From assembly GCA_964418885.1 (NCBI GenBank), contig CAYQNW010000008.1, positions 11,634 to 75,633 of the forward strand: a stretch of 64,000 nucleotides of DNA. Direction: 5' to 3'. The number at the start of each line of letters is the position of its first letter. Position 1 is the first letter of the stretch. The notes beneath the pieces were generated by a model. That model was not told where the DNA came from, ran no database searches, and saw only the letters and a list, made by a program, of their open reading frames with translations. Below, one piece after another: positions 24,939-33,960 of the stretch. Position numbers and translations under genes: made by a program. The stretch is from BMS3ABIN03 sp964418885 (GTDB taxonomy: Bacteria; Bacteroidota; Ignavibacteria; Ignavibacteriales; Ignavibacteriaceae).

Positions 24939-26045
24939 ATGAATTCAGAGGCTAATGCAGGGAAGAGTAAGAAACCCGTCTTAAAAGGTTATACTCTAAA
25001 AGAATTAAAGGAATATTTTACTACAATAGGAGAGAAAAGATTCAGGGGCGAACAGGTATTTAACTGGTTATACCGTCACCTGATTGATTCTTATGACGAG
25101 ATGGAGAACGTTCCCAAGGTGCTTCGTCAACAGTTAAATGAAACCACAGGAGTTATCAACAGGCTGAAATTAATCTCTACTATTTCATCACCGCAAACCG
25201 GAACCACGAAATATTTATCGGAAACTCTGGACGGTTATAAGATCGAATCGGTAATTATCCCCGATGAAAAACGAACAACTCTATGCGTTTCCACACAAGT
25301 TGGTTGTCCGCTCGATTGTAAATTTTGTGCTACCGGATTAATGGGTTATAAAAAGAATCTTACCGCTGGTGAAATATTTGATCAATTTAAAATTGCTTCC
25401 AAAGAATATAAAGAAGACAGCATCAAGAATATAGTTTTTATGGGGATGGGCGAACCACTTTTAAACTATGATGCAACTGTAAAATCTCTTGAAATTTTTG
25501 GTGAAGAACTTACGACGCAATTGCGAATGAGACGAGTTACTGTTTCAACCGCCGGAATTGCACCAAAAATTATGGAGCTTGCTGACACAGGCTTAAGAGT
25601 TAAGCTGGCATTTTCACTTCATTCATGTTTTGAAGATGTTCGTTCCCGGATAATGCCGATAAACGATAAGTATCCGTTAAGGGATAATCTTCATGCGATA
25701 AGATATTTCACAAAGAAAACTCACTCACGTGTTACTTTCGAGTATGTTATGATAAGTGGTGTAAACGACCGTGAAGAAGATTTTAAAGAGCTTGTGAAGC
25801 TTTGCAAATCGTTGCCATGTAAAATAAATGTCATTCCTTTCAATTCGCTTGAACATATGAATCCTACTGGAATCTCAGCAGAACTTCAACCTTCTCCTTA
25901 TGAAAGAACCGAAGCATTTGTACAGGCACTCAGGGATCAGAATATAACCGTTACGGTAAGATATACGCAGGGGGAAGACATAGCTGCTGCATGCGGACAG
26001 CTTGCAATTACGGAGGAAAATAAGACATACTCCTCCGTGAAATGA
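24939..26045 (+). CDS. rlmN: Dual-specificity 23S rRNA/tRNA A2503/A37 methyltransferase RlmN
   Basis: The 368-residue radical SAM enzyme methylates C2 of A2503 in 23S rRNA and A37 in some tRNAs. The radical SAM cysteines are in CPLDCKFCATG (CxxxCxxC), preceded by CVSTQVG. GMGEPLLNYD and STAGIAPKI are typical RlmN segments. The catalytic Cys near the C-terminus is in EDIAAACGQL. The presence of both accessory cysteines fits RlmN (a Cfr would also resist antibiotics, but nothing here singles that out). The gene overlaps the next by 4 bases. Confidence 0.96.
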   Translation: MNSEANAGKSKKPVLKGYTLKELKEYFTTIGEKRFRGEQVFNWLYRHLIDSYDEMENVPKVLRQQLNETTGVINRLKLISTISSPQTGTTKYLSETLDGYKIESVIIPDEKRTTLCVSTQVGCPLDCKFCATGLMGYKKNLTAGEIFDQFKIASKEYKEDSIKNIVFMGMGEPLLNYDATVKSLEIFGEELTTQLRMRRVTVSTAGIAPKIMELADTGLRVKLAFSLHSCFEDVRSRIMPINDKYPLRDNLHAIRYFTKKTHSRVTFEYVMISGVNDREEDFKELVKLCKSLPCKINVIPFNSLEHMNPTGISAELQPSPYERTEAFVQALRDQNITVTVRYTQGEDIAAACGQLAITEENKTYSSVK

Positions 26046-26590
26046 AAAAACTTACTCATGACCAAATCTCTCTAGACAGAAGCACGTTAGAAAATTTACA
26101 CAAAGTAAAACGGCTTCCAGTCTATATCATACTGAACAGCATACGAAGTAATTACAATGTCGGTTCTATTTTCAGAACATCCGACGGAGCAATGATTGAA
26201 AAGCTTTATCTTTGCGGCTATACGCCCTATCCTCCCAAAAAAGAAATTATAAAAACAGCGTTAGGGGCAACGGAAAGTGTAAACTGGGAATATGTTAAAG
26301 ATCCGAAAGAAGTTGTACAAAAGCTGAAAATCGAAGGTATCAAAATCTGTGCACTTGAATTAACAGATAGCAGCTTTCCTTATTATGAATTGGAAAAAGA
26401 TATTTTTCCTTTAGCGCTGATAATTGGAAATGAAATAACAGGGGTTTCACAGGAACTACTTGACCTTTGTGATTTTTCAATAGAAATTCCCCAGTATGGA
26501 ATTAAGCAATCTTTAAATGTAGCCGTCGCGTACGGTGTGGCTTTATTCGAATTAAGAAAGATGTACGATAAATTAAGTGATAAAAATTAA
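26042..26590 (+). CDS. TrmH/SpoU-family RNA 2'-O-methyltransferase
   Basis: A 182-residue SPOUT methyltransferase. The three SpoU motifs are visible: NSIRSNYNVGSIFRTSDGA (motif 1 with catalytic Arg), ALIIGNEITGVS (motif 2) and EIPQYGIKQSLNVAVAYGVALFE (motif 3). No N-terminal RNA-binding extension is present, so it is a minimal form. The RNA target is not predictable. Translation is coupled to rlmN through a 4-base overlap. Confidence 0.92.
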   Translation: MKKLTHDQISLDRSTLENLHKVKRLPVYIILNSIRSNYNVGSIFRTSDGAMIEKLYLCGYTPYPPKKEIIKTALGATESVNWEYVKDPKEVVQKLKIEGIKICALELTDSSFPYYELEKDIFPLALIIGNEITGVSQELLDLCDFSIEIPQYGIKQSLNVAVAYGVALFELRKMYDKLSDKN

Positions 26591-26598
26591 GGAGTTTT

Positions 26599-27222
26599 AT
26601 GAAAGCACTAAAACATCTGTTTGATAAAAACAAAGAATGGGCAAGCGATTTAAATAAAAAAGTTCCCGGTATATTCAAACAATTATCACATCAGCAAACT
26701 CCTGAATATTTATGGATTGGTTGCTCAGACAGCCGTGTTCCTGCAAACGAAATTGTCGGTTTAATGCCCGGTGAATTATTTGTTCACCGCAATGTTGCTA
26801 ATCTTGTATTACACACAGACTTGAACTGTCTATCAGTAATACAGTTCGCTGTTGATGTGCTTAAGATAAAACATATAATTGTATGTGGACATTATGGATG
26901 CGGCGGTGTAAAAGCTGTATTGGAAAATTCTCAGCTGGGATTGGTCAATAACTGGTTACGGTATATACAGGATACACGTAAAAAATATAATAGCGAACTT
27001 TCATCAATTGAAGATAAAGATAAACTGTTCCATCGTTTGTGCGAATTAAATGTGAAAGAACAGGTACTGAACGTATGCAATACAACTATTGTTCAGCATG
27101 CCTGGTTAAGCGAACAACCTTTAACTGTACACGGATGGATTTATGATATTTCGGATGGCTTGCTGCAGGATCTGGATGTTTGCATTTCATCCAATAATGA
27201 GTTGATGGAAAAGTTTAAATAG
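26599..27222 (+). CDS. can: Beta-class carbonic anhydrase
   Basis: A 207-residue zinc enzyme interconverting CO2 and bicarbonate. Zinc ligands are C42 (in GCSDSRVPANE, with D44 and R46 forming the catalytic dyad), H98 and C101 (in CGHYGCGGV). HRNVANLV follows the first motif as usual. An AAGGAG ribosome site is present upstream. It is the last gene of the plus-strand run with rlmN and the SpoU methyltransferase. Confidence 0.96.
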   Translation: MKALKHLFDKNKEWASDLNKKVPGIFKQLSHQQTPEYLWIGCSDSRVPANEIVGLMPGELFVHRNVANLVLHTDLNCLSVIQFAVDVLKIKHIIVCGHYGCGGVKAVLENSQLGLVNNWLRYIQDTRKKYNSELSSIEDKDKLFHRLCELNVKEQVLNVCNTTIVQHAWLSEQPLTVHGWIYDISDGLLQDLDVCISSNNELMEKFK

Positions 27223-27249
27223 TTCTTTTGTTTGATTGTCGTTTTGGAT

Positions 27250-27906
27250 TTAAACCGCAGCAGTAAAAAACTCTTCCCCATTATCTTTAAGGTGGATAAC
27301 AAGCAAATTTGCTCTTACCATCTTAACTAAAGTTCTTGATGCTCTTCTTTCGGACACGTTGACCAAGTTACTTAGTTCTTTAACGGAAATTTTTTCCTTT
27401 TTTGCCAAATACTCGAATACCGTTTTTTCCATAGTACCAATAAAATATTTTTTTAATGCTTTATTGCCGGCATTCGCTTTCATTATCCTTACCATTTCCT
27501 TGCTTGCTCTCATGCTTTTATCATTCACCCGTACCATTACAACGGCTTTGTTTATATCGAATTCTTTTTCGTAATCCTGTATTCTGTGAGGCTTGCTGGA
27601 AGATTCGGGAATTGTAACCGATACAATCTCTTTTCCCTTGTGAACAATAAAGTTCAGCTTATATTCGATTTTGGGTTCGCAGTAATTTGTTGCGGCGTCT
27701 TTAATCATTTCAGCTTCTGATTTTTCACTTTCCACACCAATTATACTACCATCATCATCTACCCCCATTAAAATGTAACCACCTTTGGTGTTTGCGAAGG
27801 CTATCATTTCCCTGGCAATTTTTTCCGGGGTCGTAAAATGTCTTTTAAATTCACAATGGATGTTTTCCCCCCCCTCAATTAAGTCAATAAGTTCTTTACG
27901 ATTCAT
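27250..27906 (-). CDS. AlbA_2 (Schlafen-like) domain regulator with C-terminal winged helix
   Basis: A 218-residue protein. The N-terminal AlbA_2 domain has ENIHCEFKRHF and MIAFANTKGGYILMGVDDDG, the family signature of putative ATP/nucleic-acid binding. The C-terminal part (about residues 155-218) reads as a winged helix (EKISVKELSNLVNVSERRASRTLVKM). A G8 homopolymer at 27867-27874 encodes part of IEGGEN near residue 11, an unusual run in this AT-rich DNA. Such proteins are often regulators; targets are unknown. Confidence 0.85.
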   Translation of the reverse strand: MNRKELIDLIEGGENIHCEFKRHFTTPEKIAREMIAFANTKGGYILMGVDDDGSIIGVESEKSEAEMIKDAATNYCEPKIEYKLNFIVHKGKEIVSVTIPESSSKPHRIQDYEKEFDINKAVVMVRVNDKSMRASKEMVRIMKANAGNKALKKYFIGTMEKTVFEYLAKKEKISVKELSNLVNVSERRASRTLVKMVRANLLVIHLKDNGEEFFTAAV

Positions 27907-27991
27907 GTCATTTAACAGAATAAATAGTGCAGAATATTATTCTTAAAAATAAAATGATACCGGTTACCAAGACAAATAAATTAACGTAATG

Positions 27992-30397
27992 CTATTTTCT
28001 TTTTCTCGGATTCCAAAGCGGCTCTTTAACGGTGGATAATGGTTTAGTATGTTCCTTTTCAGTTTTGTCTTTAGGGATATTTTGTTCACTTTCATGATTT
28101 TGCATGGAAACCTGAACTGTGTCCGACTGTGTAATTTCCGGTTTTGTTTGTGAAATCTGAGTCAGGGAATCGACACTTAATGAATCGGTTGATGCAACAT
28201 TCAAAGCATTTAATGAATCCTGTATTGCAGTTTGAATTCTTTTCTGTTCCTGATTATATGTAGATAATTTTCCAGCCACTTCGGTTACATAAACAGATGT
28301 AGGATAGTGTGAAACCAGCGTATCATAAACTGCAACTGCAGAATCGATGTCCGACATAATATTTTCAAGTATCCAGCCCGAAGCATATAAAGACTTGGCT
28401 GAGTACTGTGATTTAGGATGGGATTCATATATTTCATAAAATTTCTTAAGAGCATCGATATACTTATACTCGTTCAGGATACTTTCCGCATTATCATATT
28501 CTATTTCAACCGAATCGTAGTTTAAATCTACATACGGCTTACCGAGTTTATTGGCTGCAGCATTAACAATTGTTTCATTGCGGTAATTTTCATAAATAAT
28601 ATTAAACAAACTGTCTGCTGTCTCATTATCATTCACAGTTAAATAATAACTTCCAAGAGCGTACAATGTACTTGCACGATATCTTGTATCCGTATAGTTG
28701 TTCAGGATATCTTCATAATACCATTTTGCCGAATCGGGCATATTGATTTCCGTAAGAAACAGATTCCCGAGTTCGAGCTCATCTTTGGCAAGCAAAACCT
28801 TTAATGAATCATCTGGCAAAGGTGACTTTAATGGAGGATTGTTTTTAAACTTTAATGTGTCTGGCAATTGGCTTGCCAACTGATTTCGCAGATTTCTTTG
28901 TTGATTCTGAAGAAGTACATTCTGGTTACTGGGCTTTTGAAAACCTGTTGAAGTGAACAGGCTGTCGAATCGGTTTAAGATAATTGAGTCTTGCGCCAGT
29001 TTTGTTCTTATCTTTGTAAATAACGTATCCTTTACAAATGTACTGTCGTATACAAACAAGGTATCGATAGCACGTATAGTATCAGCGAAAGCTCCTGTAG
29101 TATCTTTTTTATTCAAAAGTGAATCGAGACCGGACCAGATTTCCTGCAATTCTTTTACTTTTCTTAATTCACTTTGTATTGCAAGAGAATCTTCTACATA
29201 AGCAATTGAGTCTTTTACGAATTCATCAGGATTCTGACTATAAAACAACGCCTTGTCATATTTTGCTATGCTTTTGTCAAGACTGGTATAACGACTGAAA
29301 AGAACATTCTTATCCTTTGCTCCTTCAATATATTCCTGTGGGAGAGTGGACGTTGAAGATTTTTTATAATACGCTGCCGCACTATCCAGATTAAGAAAAT
29401 TATATTCATACAATTCACCAAGTTCATATTTAGCTGCGCCCGCACTGGTTGTGTTTCGGTAAGTTGTATCGACTTCTGTGAATAAGTCAACAGCAAGTTG
29501 ATAATTACCCAAAGCCCGGTTTGTTTTCGCAATTTCAAGCTGGATTTCCGCTAAGTTATCTGAATATTTATCCTCACTGTACATATCATTAAAAACATCC
29601 AGTGCTTCTTCGTTTTTGCCATTTTCTCTTAAAGCTTTTCCGTAATTTAAACTTGCAGAATATTCAAGATCGAAATCCGGCGAAAAATTAAAAACATTAC
29701 TGTAAGCAACTATCGCGTTTTCAACATCACCTATTTTCATATTCAATTTACCGATCTCAAACCAAACCTTCGCCTTGATCACATCATCGTTAGATACTTT
29801 CATAAATTCGTTCGCCACTGCAATAGCATTTTCGTAATCTTCAGTCGATATCAGGTATACAATATCTTCAATAAAAGATTCACGGATAATATCGTCATCC
29901 CCCTTTTCAACGGCTTTTTTTCTTACATCTTCAAGAATAGCCAACCCATCATCAGAATTTTTCAATCTAATCTGGCTTTTGCCAGTCCACAAATCAGCTT
30001 CAAGTATCAGATCGCTTTCAGGGTAATTTGCTTTTAGTTCTTCGAACTTTCTAATGGCTTTTTGATAATCCTTTTTATAGAAAAACGCCTTACCAAGTAT
30101 CAATAAAGCGTCGTCTACATAAGCACTTTCCGAGTTGAATTGTAAAAGATTTGAACATTTTTCGATTACCTTAACCAGGTCCGTTTGAGTGGATCCGCCA
30201 TAAACGGGTTCTTTTGTAGAGAAGAGATCTTTTTGCTGCTGCTGAATCTGAAGTTCAACTTTTGAAAACTGCTCTTTGATATTATAATAAAGGTTAAAAT
30301 AGGTGGTAAAATCCTCCCATATTCCACAGCTGGGAAGAAGTAAAACAAACAGGACGAATAAAAAATAATGTTTAAATTTTATACGAGAGGAAAACAT
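27992..30397 (-). CDS. Large TPR lipoprotein, possibly PorW/SprE-like
   Basis: Start chosen at 30397 because it yields a clean lipoprotein signal: basic start, hydrophobic LFVLFVLLL, lipobox LPSC with Cys24. The mature protein of about 780 residues has many TPR helix pairs (DDALLILGKAFFYKKDYQKAIRKFEEL and similar, kept in several blocks), a Ser/Thr/Gln-rich middle linker around residues 480-560, and a second TPR block ending in a charged tail. FTTYFNLYYNIKEQF just after the lipidated Cys resembles the start of PorW/SprE, a lipoprotein of type IX secretion. The window's M1 peptidase carries a T9SS sorting domain, which makes this reading attractive but not proven. Confidence 0.68.
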   Translation of the reverse strand: MFSSRIKFKHYFLFVLFVLLLPSCGIWEDFTTYFNLYYNIKEQFSKVELQIQQQQKDLFSTKEPVYGGSTQTDLVKVIEKCSNLLQFNSESAYVDDALLILGKAFFYKKDYQKAIRKFEELKANYPESDLILEADLWTGKSQIRLKNSDDGLAILEDVRKKAVEKGDDDIIRESFIEDIVYLISTEDYENAIAVANEFMKVSNDDVIKAKVWFEIGKLNMKIGDVENAIVAYSNVFNFSPDFDLEYSASLNYGKALRENGKNEEALDVFNDMYSEDKYSDNLAEIQLEIAKTNRALGNYQLAVDLFTEVDTTYRNTTSAGAAKYELGELYEYNFLNLDSAAAYYKKSSTSTLPQEYIEGAKDKNVLFSRYTSLDKSIAKYDKALFYSQNPDEFVKDSIAYVEDSLAIQSELRKVKELQEIWSGLDSLLNKKDTTGAFADTIRAIDTLFVYDSTFVKDTLFTKIRTKLAQDSIILNRFDSLFTSTGFQKPSNQNVLLQNQQRNLRNQLASQLPDTLKFKNNPPLKSPLPDDSLKVLLAKDELELGNLFLTEINMPDSAKWYYEDILNNYTDTRYRASTLYALGSYYLTVNDNETADSLFNIIYENYRNETIVNAAANKLGKPYVDLNYDSVEIEYDNAESILNEYKYIDALKKFYEIYESHPKSQYSAKSLYASGWILENIMSDIDSAVAVYDTLVSHYPTSVYVTEVAGKLSTYNQEQKRIQTAIQDSLNALNVASTDSLSVDSLTQISQTKPEITQSDTVQVSMQNHESEQNIPKDKTEKEHTKPLSTVKEPLWNPRKRK

Positions 30398-30445
30398 GAT
30401 AAACCAACCTATTAAAGAATACAAAAAAGAAAAAGGTAATAAAGT

Positions 30446-30793
30446 TTACAATGCGTGCTCACCTGCTTCTTCGGTTCTTATCCTTATCACTTCGGTGATA
30501 TCGGAGATAAATATTTTTCCGTCTCCAACTTGCCCCGTTTTAGCTGCTTTAAGAATTGCATCCACAACTCTATCGAGAATAGAACTTTTGACAACAATTT
30601 CTACTTTAATTTTCGGAACAAACTCAATTTGGTATTCACTTCCGCGGTAAGTTTCCGTGTGTCCCTTTTGTCGACCGTAACCTCTTACTTCAGAAATGGT
30701 TAATCCATGCACACCTTCTTCGGCAATAGCTTCTTTAACATCCTCTAATTTGAATGGTCTGATTATAGCTTCAATCTTTTTTAAAGAGGACAT
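30446..30793 (-). CDS. glnB: PII nitrogen-regulatory protein
   Basis: A PII signal protein integrating 2-oxoglutarate, ATP/ADP and nitrogen status. The ATG at 30793 is preferred over an upstream TTG because it gives the canonical length of 115 residues and a GGAAAG ribosome site. The T-loop is KGHTETYRGSEYQIEF; Tyr54 corresponds to the uridylylated Tyr51 of Escherichia coli GlnB. The B-loop TGQVGDGKIF and the C-terminal VIRIRTEE are present. Either GlnB or GlnK could be meant; no amtB is adjacent. It starts just after secA and precedes the TPR lipoprotein gene. Confidence 0.93.
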   Translation of the reverse strand: MSSLKKIEAIIRPFKLEDVKEAIAEEGVHGLTISEVRGYGRQKGHTETYRGSEYQIEFVPKIKVEIVVKSSILDRVVDAILKAAKTGQVGDGKIFISDITEVIRIRTEEAGEHAL

Positions 30794-30795
30794 AT

Positions 30796-33700
30796 TTACT
30801 TTCCGTGACAATGTTTATATTTTTTACCACTTCCGCAGGGACAGGGATCATTCCGTCCGACTTTTTCTCCAACTTTAACAGGTTGAGCCTTTCCACCTCT
30901 TGATGCCTGTGCCTGAGTCTGAGCTCCACGACTTGCTTTATAACCCAGGTTAATAGCACTCTGCTTACTTTCTGTTACCCTTCCGGCTGCCTGTCTTCTT
31001 CTCTGCTGAACTTCATCAGGTGCTTGCGGGAAAAACTTAAATGCGAACGAAACAACTTCGGTTCTTATTTGTTCCAGTAGATCCATAAATAACTTAAAGG
31101 CTTCACCTTTGTATTCGACAAGTGGATCTTTCTGTCCATATGCCCGTAACCCGATTCCTTCTTTTAGATCATCCATTTCCCGCAAATGTTCTTTCCACTT
31201 ATGATCTATAACGCTCAGCATTGCAAATCTTTCAAGTCTTGCCATTAACTCGGAACCAAGCATTTCTTCTTTTCTCTTATAGAATTCCTTACAGGCTGTT
31301 ATTATTTTTTCTACTAATCCTTCTTTACCAAGGCTCTCAAATTCTTCTGCTTCAAACTTAACTTCAACCAGCAGACTATGCATGATTTCTTCACGCATGG
31401 CATCAGCGGCATAGTTGTCATAATGTTTATCGACAATGTCACGGATGTAATCTTCAAGCAATTCAAAAATTTCGGATTTTAATCTTTCACCCTGTAAAGC
31501 CCTGTTTCTTCTTGAATAGATTACTTCTCTTTGCTGATTCATCGTGTCATCATATTCAAGAAGTCTTTTTCTTATAGCGAAGTTATTCTCTTCAACTTTT
31601 TTCTGTGCACGTTCAACAGATCTTGTTATCATCGGGTGCTGAATAACTTCTCCCTCCTTAATTCCAATTCTTTCCATTACGGAAGAAATTCTATCGCTCC
31701 CGAACAATCTCATTAAATCATCTTCAAGGGAGAGAAAAAATTTAGATGTTCCGGGGTCACCCTGTCTTCCTGAACGTCCTCTTAACTGCCTGTCTATTCT
31801 CCTTGAATCATGTCTTTCCGTTCCAAGAATAAATAAACCACCTTTTTCAACCACACCCGAACCCAGCTTAATATCTGTACCACGACCTGCCATGTTTGTT
31901 GCAATTGTAACTGCTCCAATTTCACCAGCATGCGCAACAATTTCCGCTTCACGTTGATGCTGCTTAGCATTCAAAACATTATGAGCAATACCCTTCCGCT
32001 TCAGCATACGGCTTAGAGTTTCAGAAACATCAACGGATGTCGTACCAACAAGCACCGGTCTGCCTTCTCTTTTCAATTCCTCTATCTCATCTATAACGGC
32101 ATTGTACTTTTCTCTTTTAGTTTTATAAACTGCATCGTCCTGATCATCACGGTCAATAGGTTTGTTTGTTGGAATTACAACGACTGCAAGATTATAAATT
32201 TCGAAGAATTCACTTTCTTCCGTTTCCGCAGTACCTGTCATACCCGCAAGCTTGTTATACATACGGAAGTAATTTTGAAGTGTAATTGTTGCAAGCGTTT
32301 GAGAATCTCTTTGTACTTTAACACTTTCCTTTGCTTCAATTGCCTGGTGGAGACCATCGCTATATCTTCTTCCGGGAAGCACCCTACCGGTAAACTCATC
32401 GACTATTGCTATTTTACCGTCTTCGGTAATAACATACTCAACATCTTTTTCAAAAAGTGTGTAAGCTTTTAGAAGCTGGTGTAAGGTATGAATTCGGTCG
32501 CTGGCAGTGGAATACTTGTTATAAAGCTCATCTTTTTTACGAACCTTTTCTTCATCAGTAAGATTGGGATCGTTTTCAAACTTGCTTATTTCCGTACCAA
32601 GATCAGGCAGAACGAAATAATCTTTTCCTTCTACGCTGCCTTTCGCAAGCTCTTCCCGCCCTTTATCAGTAAGCTCAATCGTGTTATTTTTTTCATCGAT
32701 AACAAAATACAATTCATCATCAATTATGTACATATTTTTTGCCTTCTCACGAAGGAATTCCATTTCGGTTGAATCCATCAATCTTTTATTTGACGGCTCG
32801 CTTAAAATTTTCGCGAGACGATTACTTTTCGGCAATCCCCGGTAGGCTCTGAAAATATGTACTCCTGCTTCCGAAGATTTTGTACCGTCATCACTAAGAA
32901 GCTTTTCCGCTTCCTGAAGCATTGATGCCACTAAGTTTTTTTGTTTCCTGTAAAGATTTTCAATCCGCGGTTTCATTTCACCAAACATCTGATCATCTGT
33001 ATCAACAGGGCCGGAAATAATTAACGGTGTCCGGGCTTCATCGATCAAAACAGAATCGACCTCATCCACGATTGCATAATTATGTTCTCTTTGAACCTGA
33101 TGTTCTTTTTCGACTGACATATTATCACGCAAGTAATCAAAACCGAATTCATTGTTAGTTCCGTAAGTGATATCGCAGGCATATTGTTCCTGTCTCTGTT
33201 CGGAATTCATCGTGTTAATGATACATCCAACAGTGAGACCATGAAACTTGTAAATTTCCCCCATCCATTCGCTGTCACGTTTTGCTAAATAATCATTCAC
33301 GGTAATTAGATGAGTTCCTCTTCCGGTAAGCGCGTTCAAGTAAAGAGGCATTGTTGCTACCAGAGTTTTACCTTCCCCGGTTGCCATCTCAGCTATTTTA
33401 CCTTCATGAAGGACAACTGCACCAATCAACTGCACATCATAAGGAACCATCTCCCAGGTAGCTTTATTTCCTGCTACATTCCAGCTTTTACCAACCAGCC
33501 TTACACAGGTTGATTTTACGACTGCAAAAGCTTCTGGCAGCAGTTGATCAAGTATATCCTCATACTCTTCATCAAGCTGATCAGAAAGTTTATCTATGTC
33601 ATCATAAACAGCCTGGCGGTCGAAGTCTTCATCAGACTGTAGCTTCTCTTTTAATTCTTCGAGCTTGTCTCTTGTTTCTTGTGTAAATTCCTTAATTTTC

Positions 33701-33852
33701 TGCTTGAATTCTGCTGTTTTTTCACGCAACTGATCATCGGTTAGGTCTTTAATTTTATCATATTCTGCATTGATCTCATCAACAATCGGTCTAAGGACTT
33801 TCAGGTCTTTTTCGTACTTATCACCAAATATTTTCTTAATTATATTTTTCAT
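30796..33852 (-). CDS. secA: Preprotein translocase ATPase SecA
   Basis: The 1018-residue motor drives export through SecYEG. Walker A-like AEMATGEGKTLVATMP and DEVDSVLIDEARTPL (Walker B-like) are present. NMAGRGTDIKLG and SRRIDRQLRGRSGRQGDPG mark the second RecA fold. A C-terminal zinc motif, GRNDPCPCGSGKKYKHC, is the SEC-C metal site that contacts SecB or lipids. The length is above Escherichia coli SecA (901) owing to an insertion of roughly 70-80 residues between about 300 and 400, as in Bacteroidota forms. secG, another translocase gene, lies elsewhere in the window. Confidence 0.98.
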   Translation of the reverse strand: MKNIIKKIFGDKYEKDLKVLRPIVDEINAEYDKIKDLTDDQLREKTAEFKQKIKEFTQETRDKLEELKEKLQSDEDFDRQAVYDDIDKLSDQLDEEYEDILDQLLPEAFAVVKSTCVRLVGKSWNVAGNKATWEMVPYDVQLIGAVVLHEGKIAEMATGEGKTLVATMPLYLNALTGRGTHLITVNDYLAKRDSEWMGEIYKFHGLTVGCIINTMNSEQRQEQYACDITYGTNNEFGFDYLRDNMSVEKEHQVQREHNYAIVDEVDSVLIDEARTPLIISGPVDTDDQMFGEMKPRIENLYRKQKNLVASMLQEAEKLLSDDGTKSSEAGVHIFRAYRGLPKSNRLAKILSEPSNKRLMDSTEMEFLREKAKNMYIIDDELYFVIDEKNNTIELTDKGREELAKGSVEGKDYFVLPDLGTEISKFENDPNLTDEEKVRKKDELYNKYSTASDRIHTLHQLLKAYTLFEKDVEYVITEDGKIAIVDEFTGRVLPGRRYSDGLHQAIEAKESVKVQRDSQTLATITLQNYFRMYNKLAGMTGTAETEESEFFEIYNLAVVVIPTNKPIDRDDQDDAVYKTKREKYNAVIDEIEELKREGRPVLVGTTSVDVSETLSRMLKRKGIAHNVLNAKQHQREAEIVAHAGEIGAVTIATNMAGRGTDIKLGSGVVEKGGLFILGTERHDSRRIDRQLRGRSGRQGDPGTSKFFLSLEDDLMRLFGSDRISSVMERIGIKEGEVIQHPMITRSVERAQKKVEENNFAIRKRLLEYDDTMNQQREVIYSRRNRALQGERLKSEIFELLEDYIRDIVDKHYDNYAADAMREEIMHSLLVEVKFEAEEFESLGKEGLVEKIITACKEFYKRKEEMLGSELMARLERFAMLSVIDHKWKEHLREMDDLKEGIGLRAYGQKDPLVEYKGEAFKLFMDLLEQIRTEVVSFAFKFFPQAPDEVQQRRRQAAGRVTESKQSAINLGYKASRGAQTQAQASRGGKAQPVKVGEKVGRNDPCPCGSGKKYKHCHGK

Positions 33853-33960
33853 TCCTGATATTCTTTTTTTCTGTTGGAAAAGCTAAAATAAACTTATAAA
33901 TAGAAGTTTTGAAATGCAATTTAACAAAAATTAATATGGCAATTTGTGATATGTTGGTGC

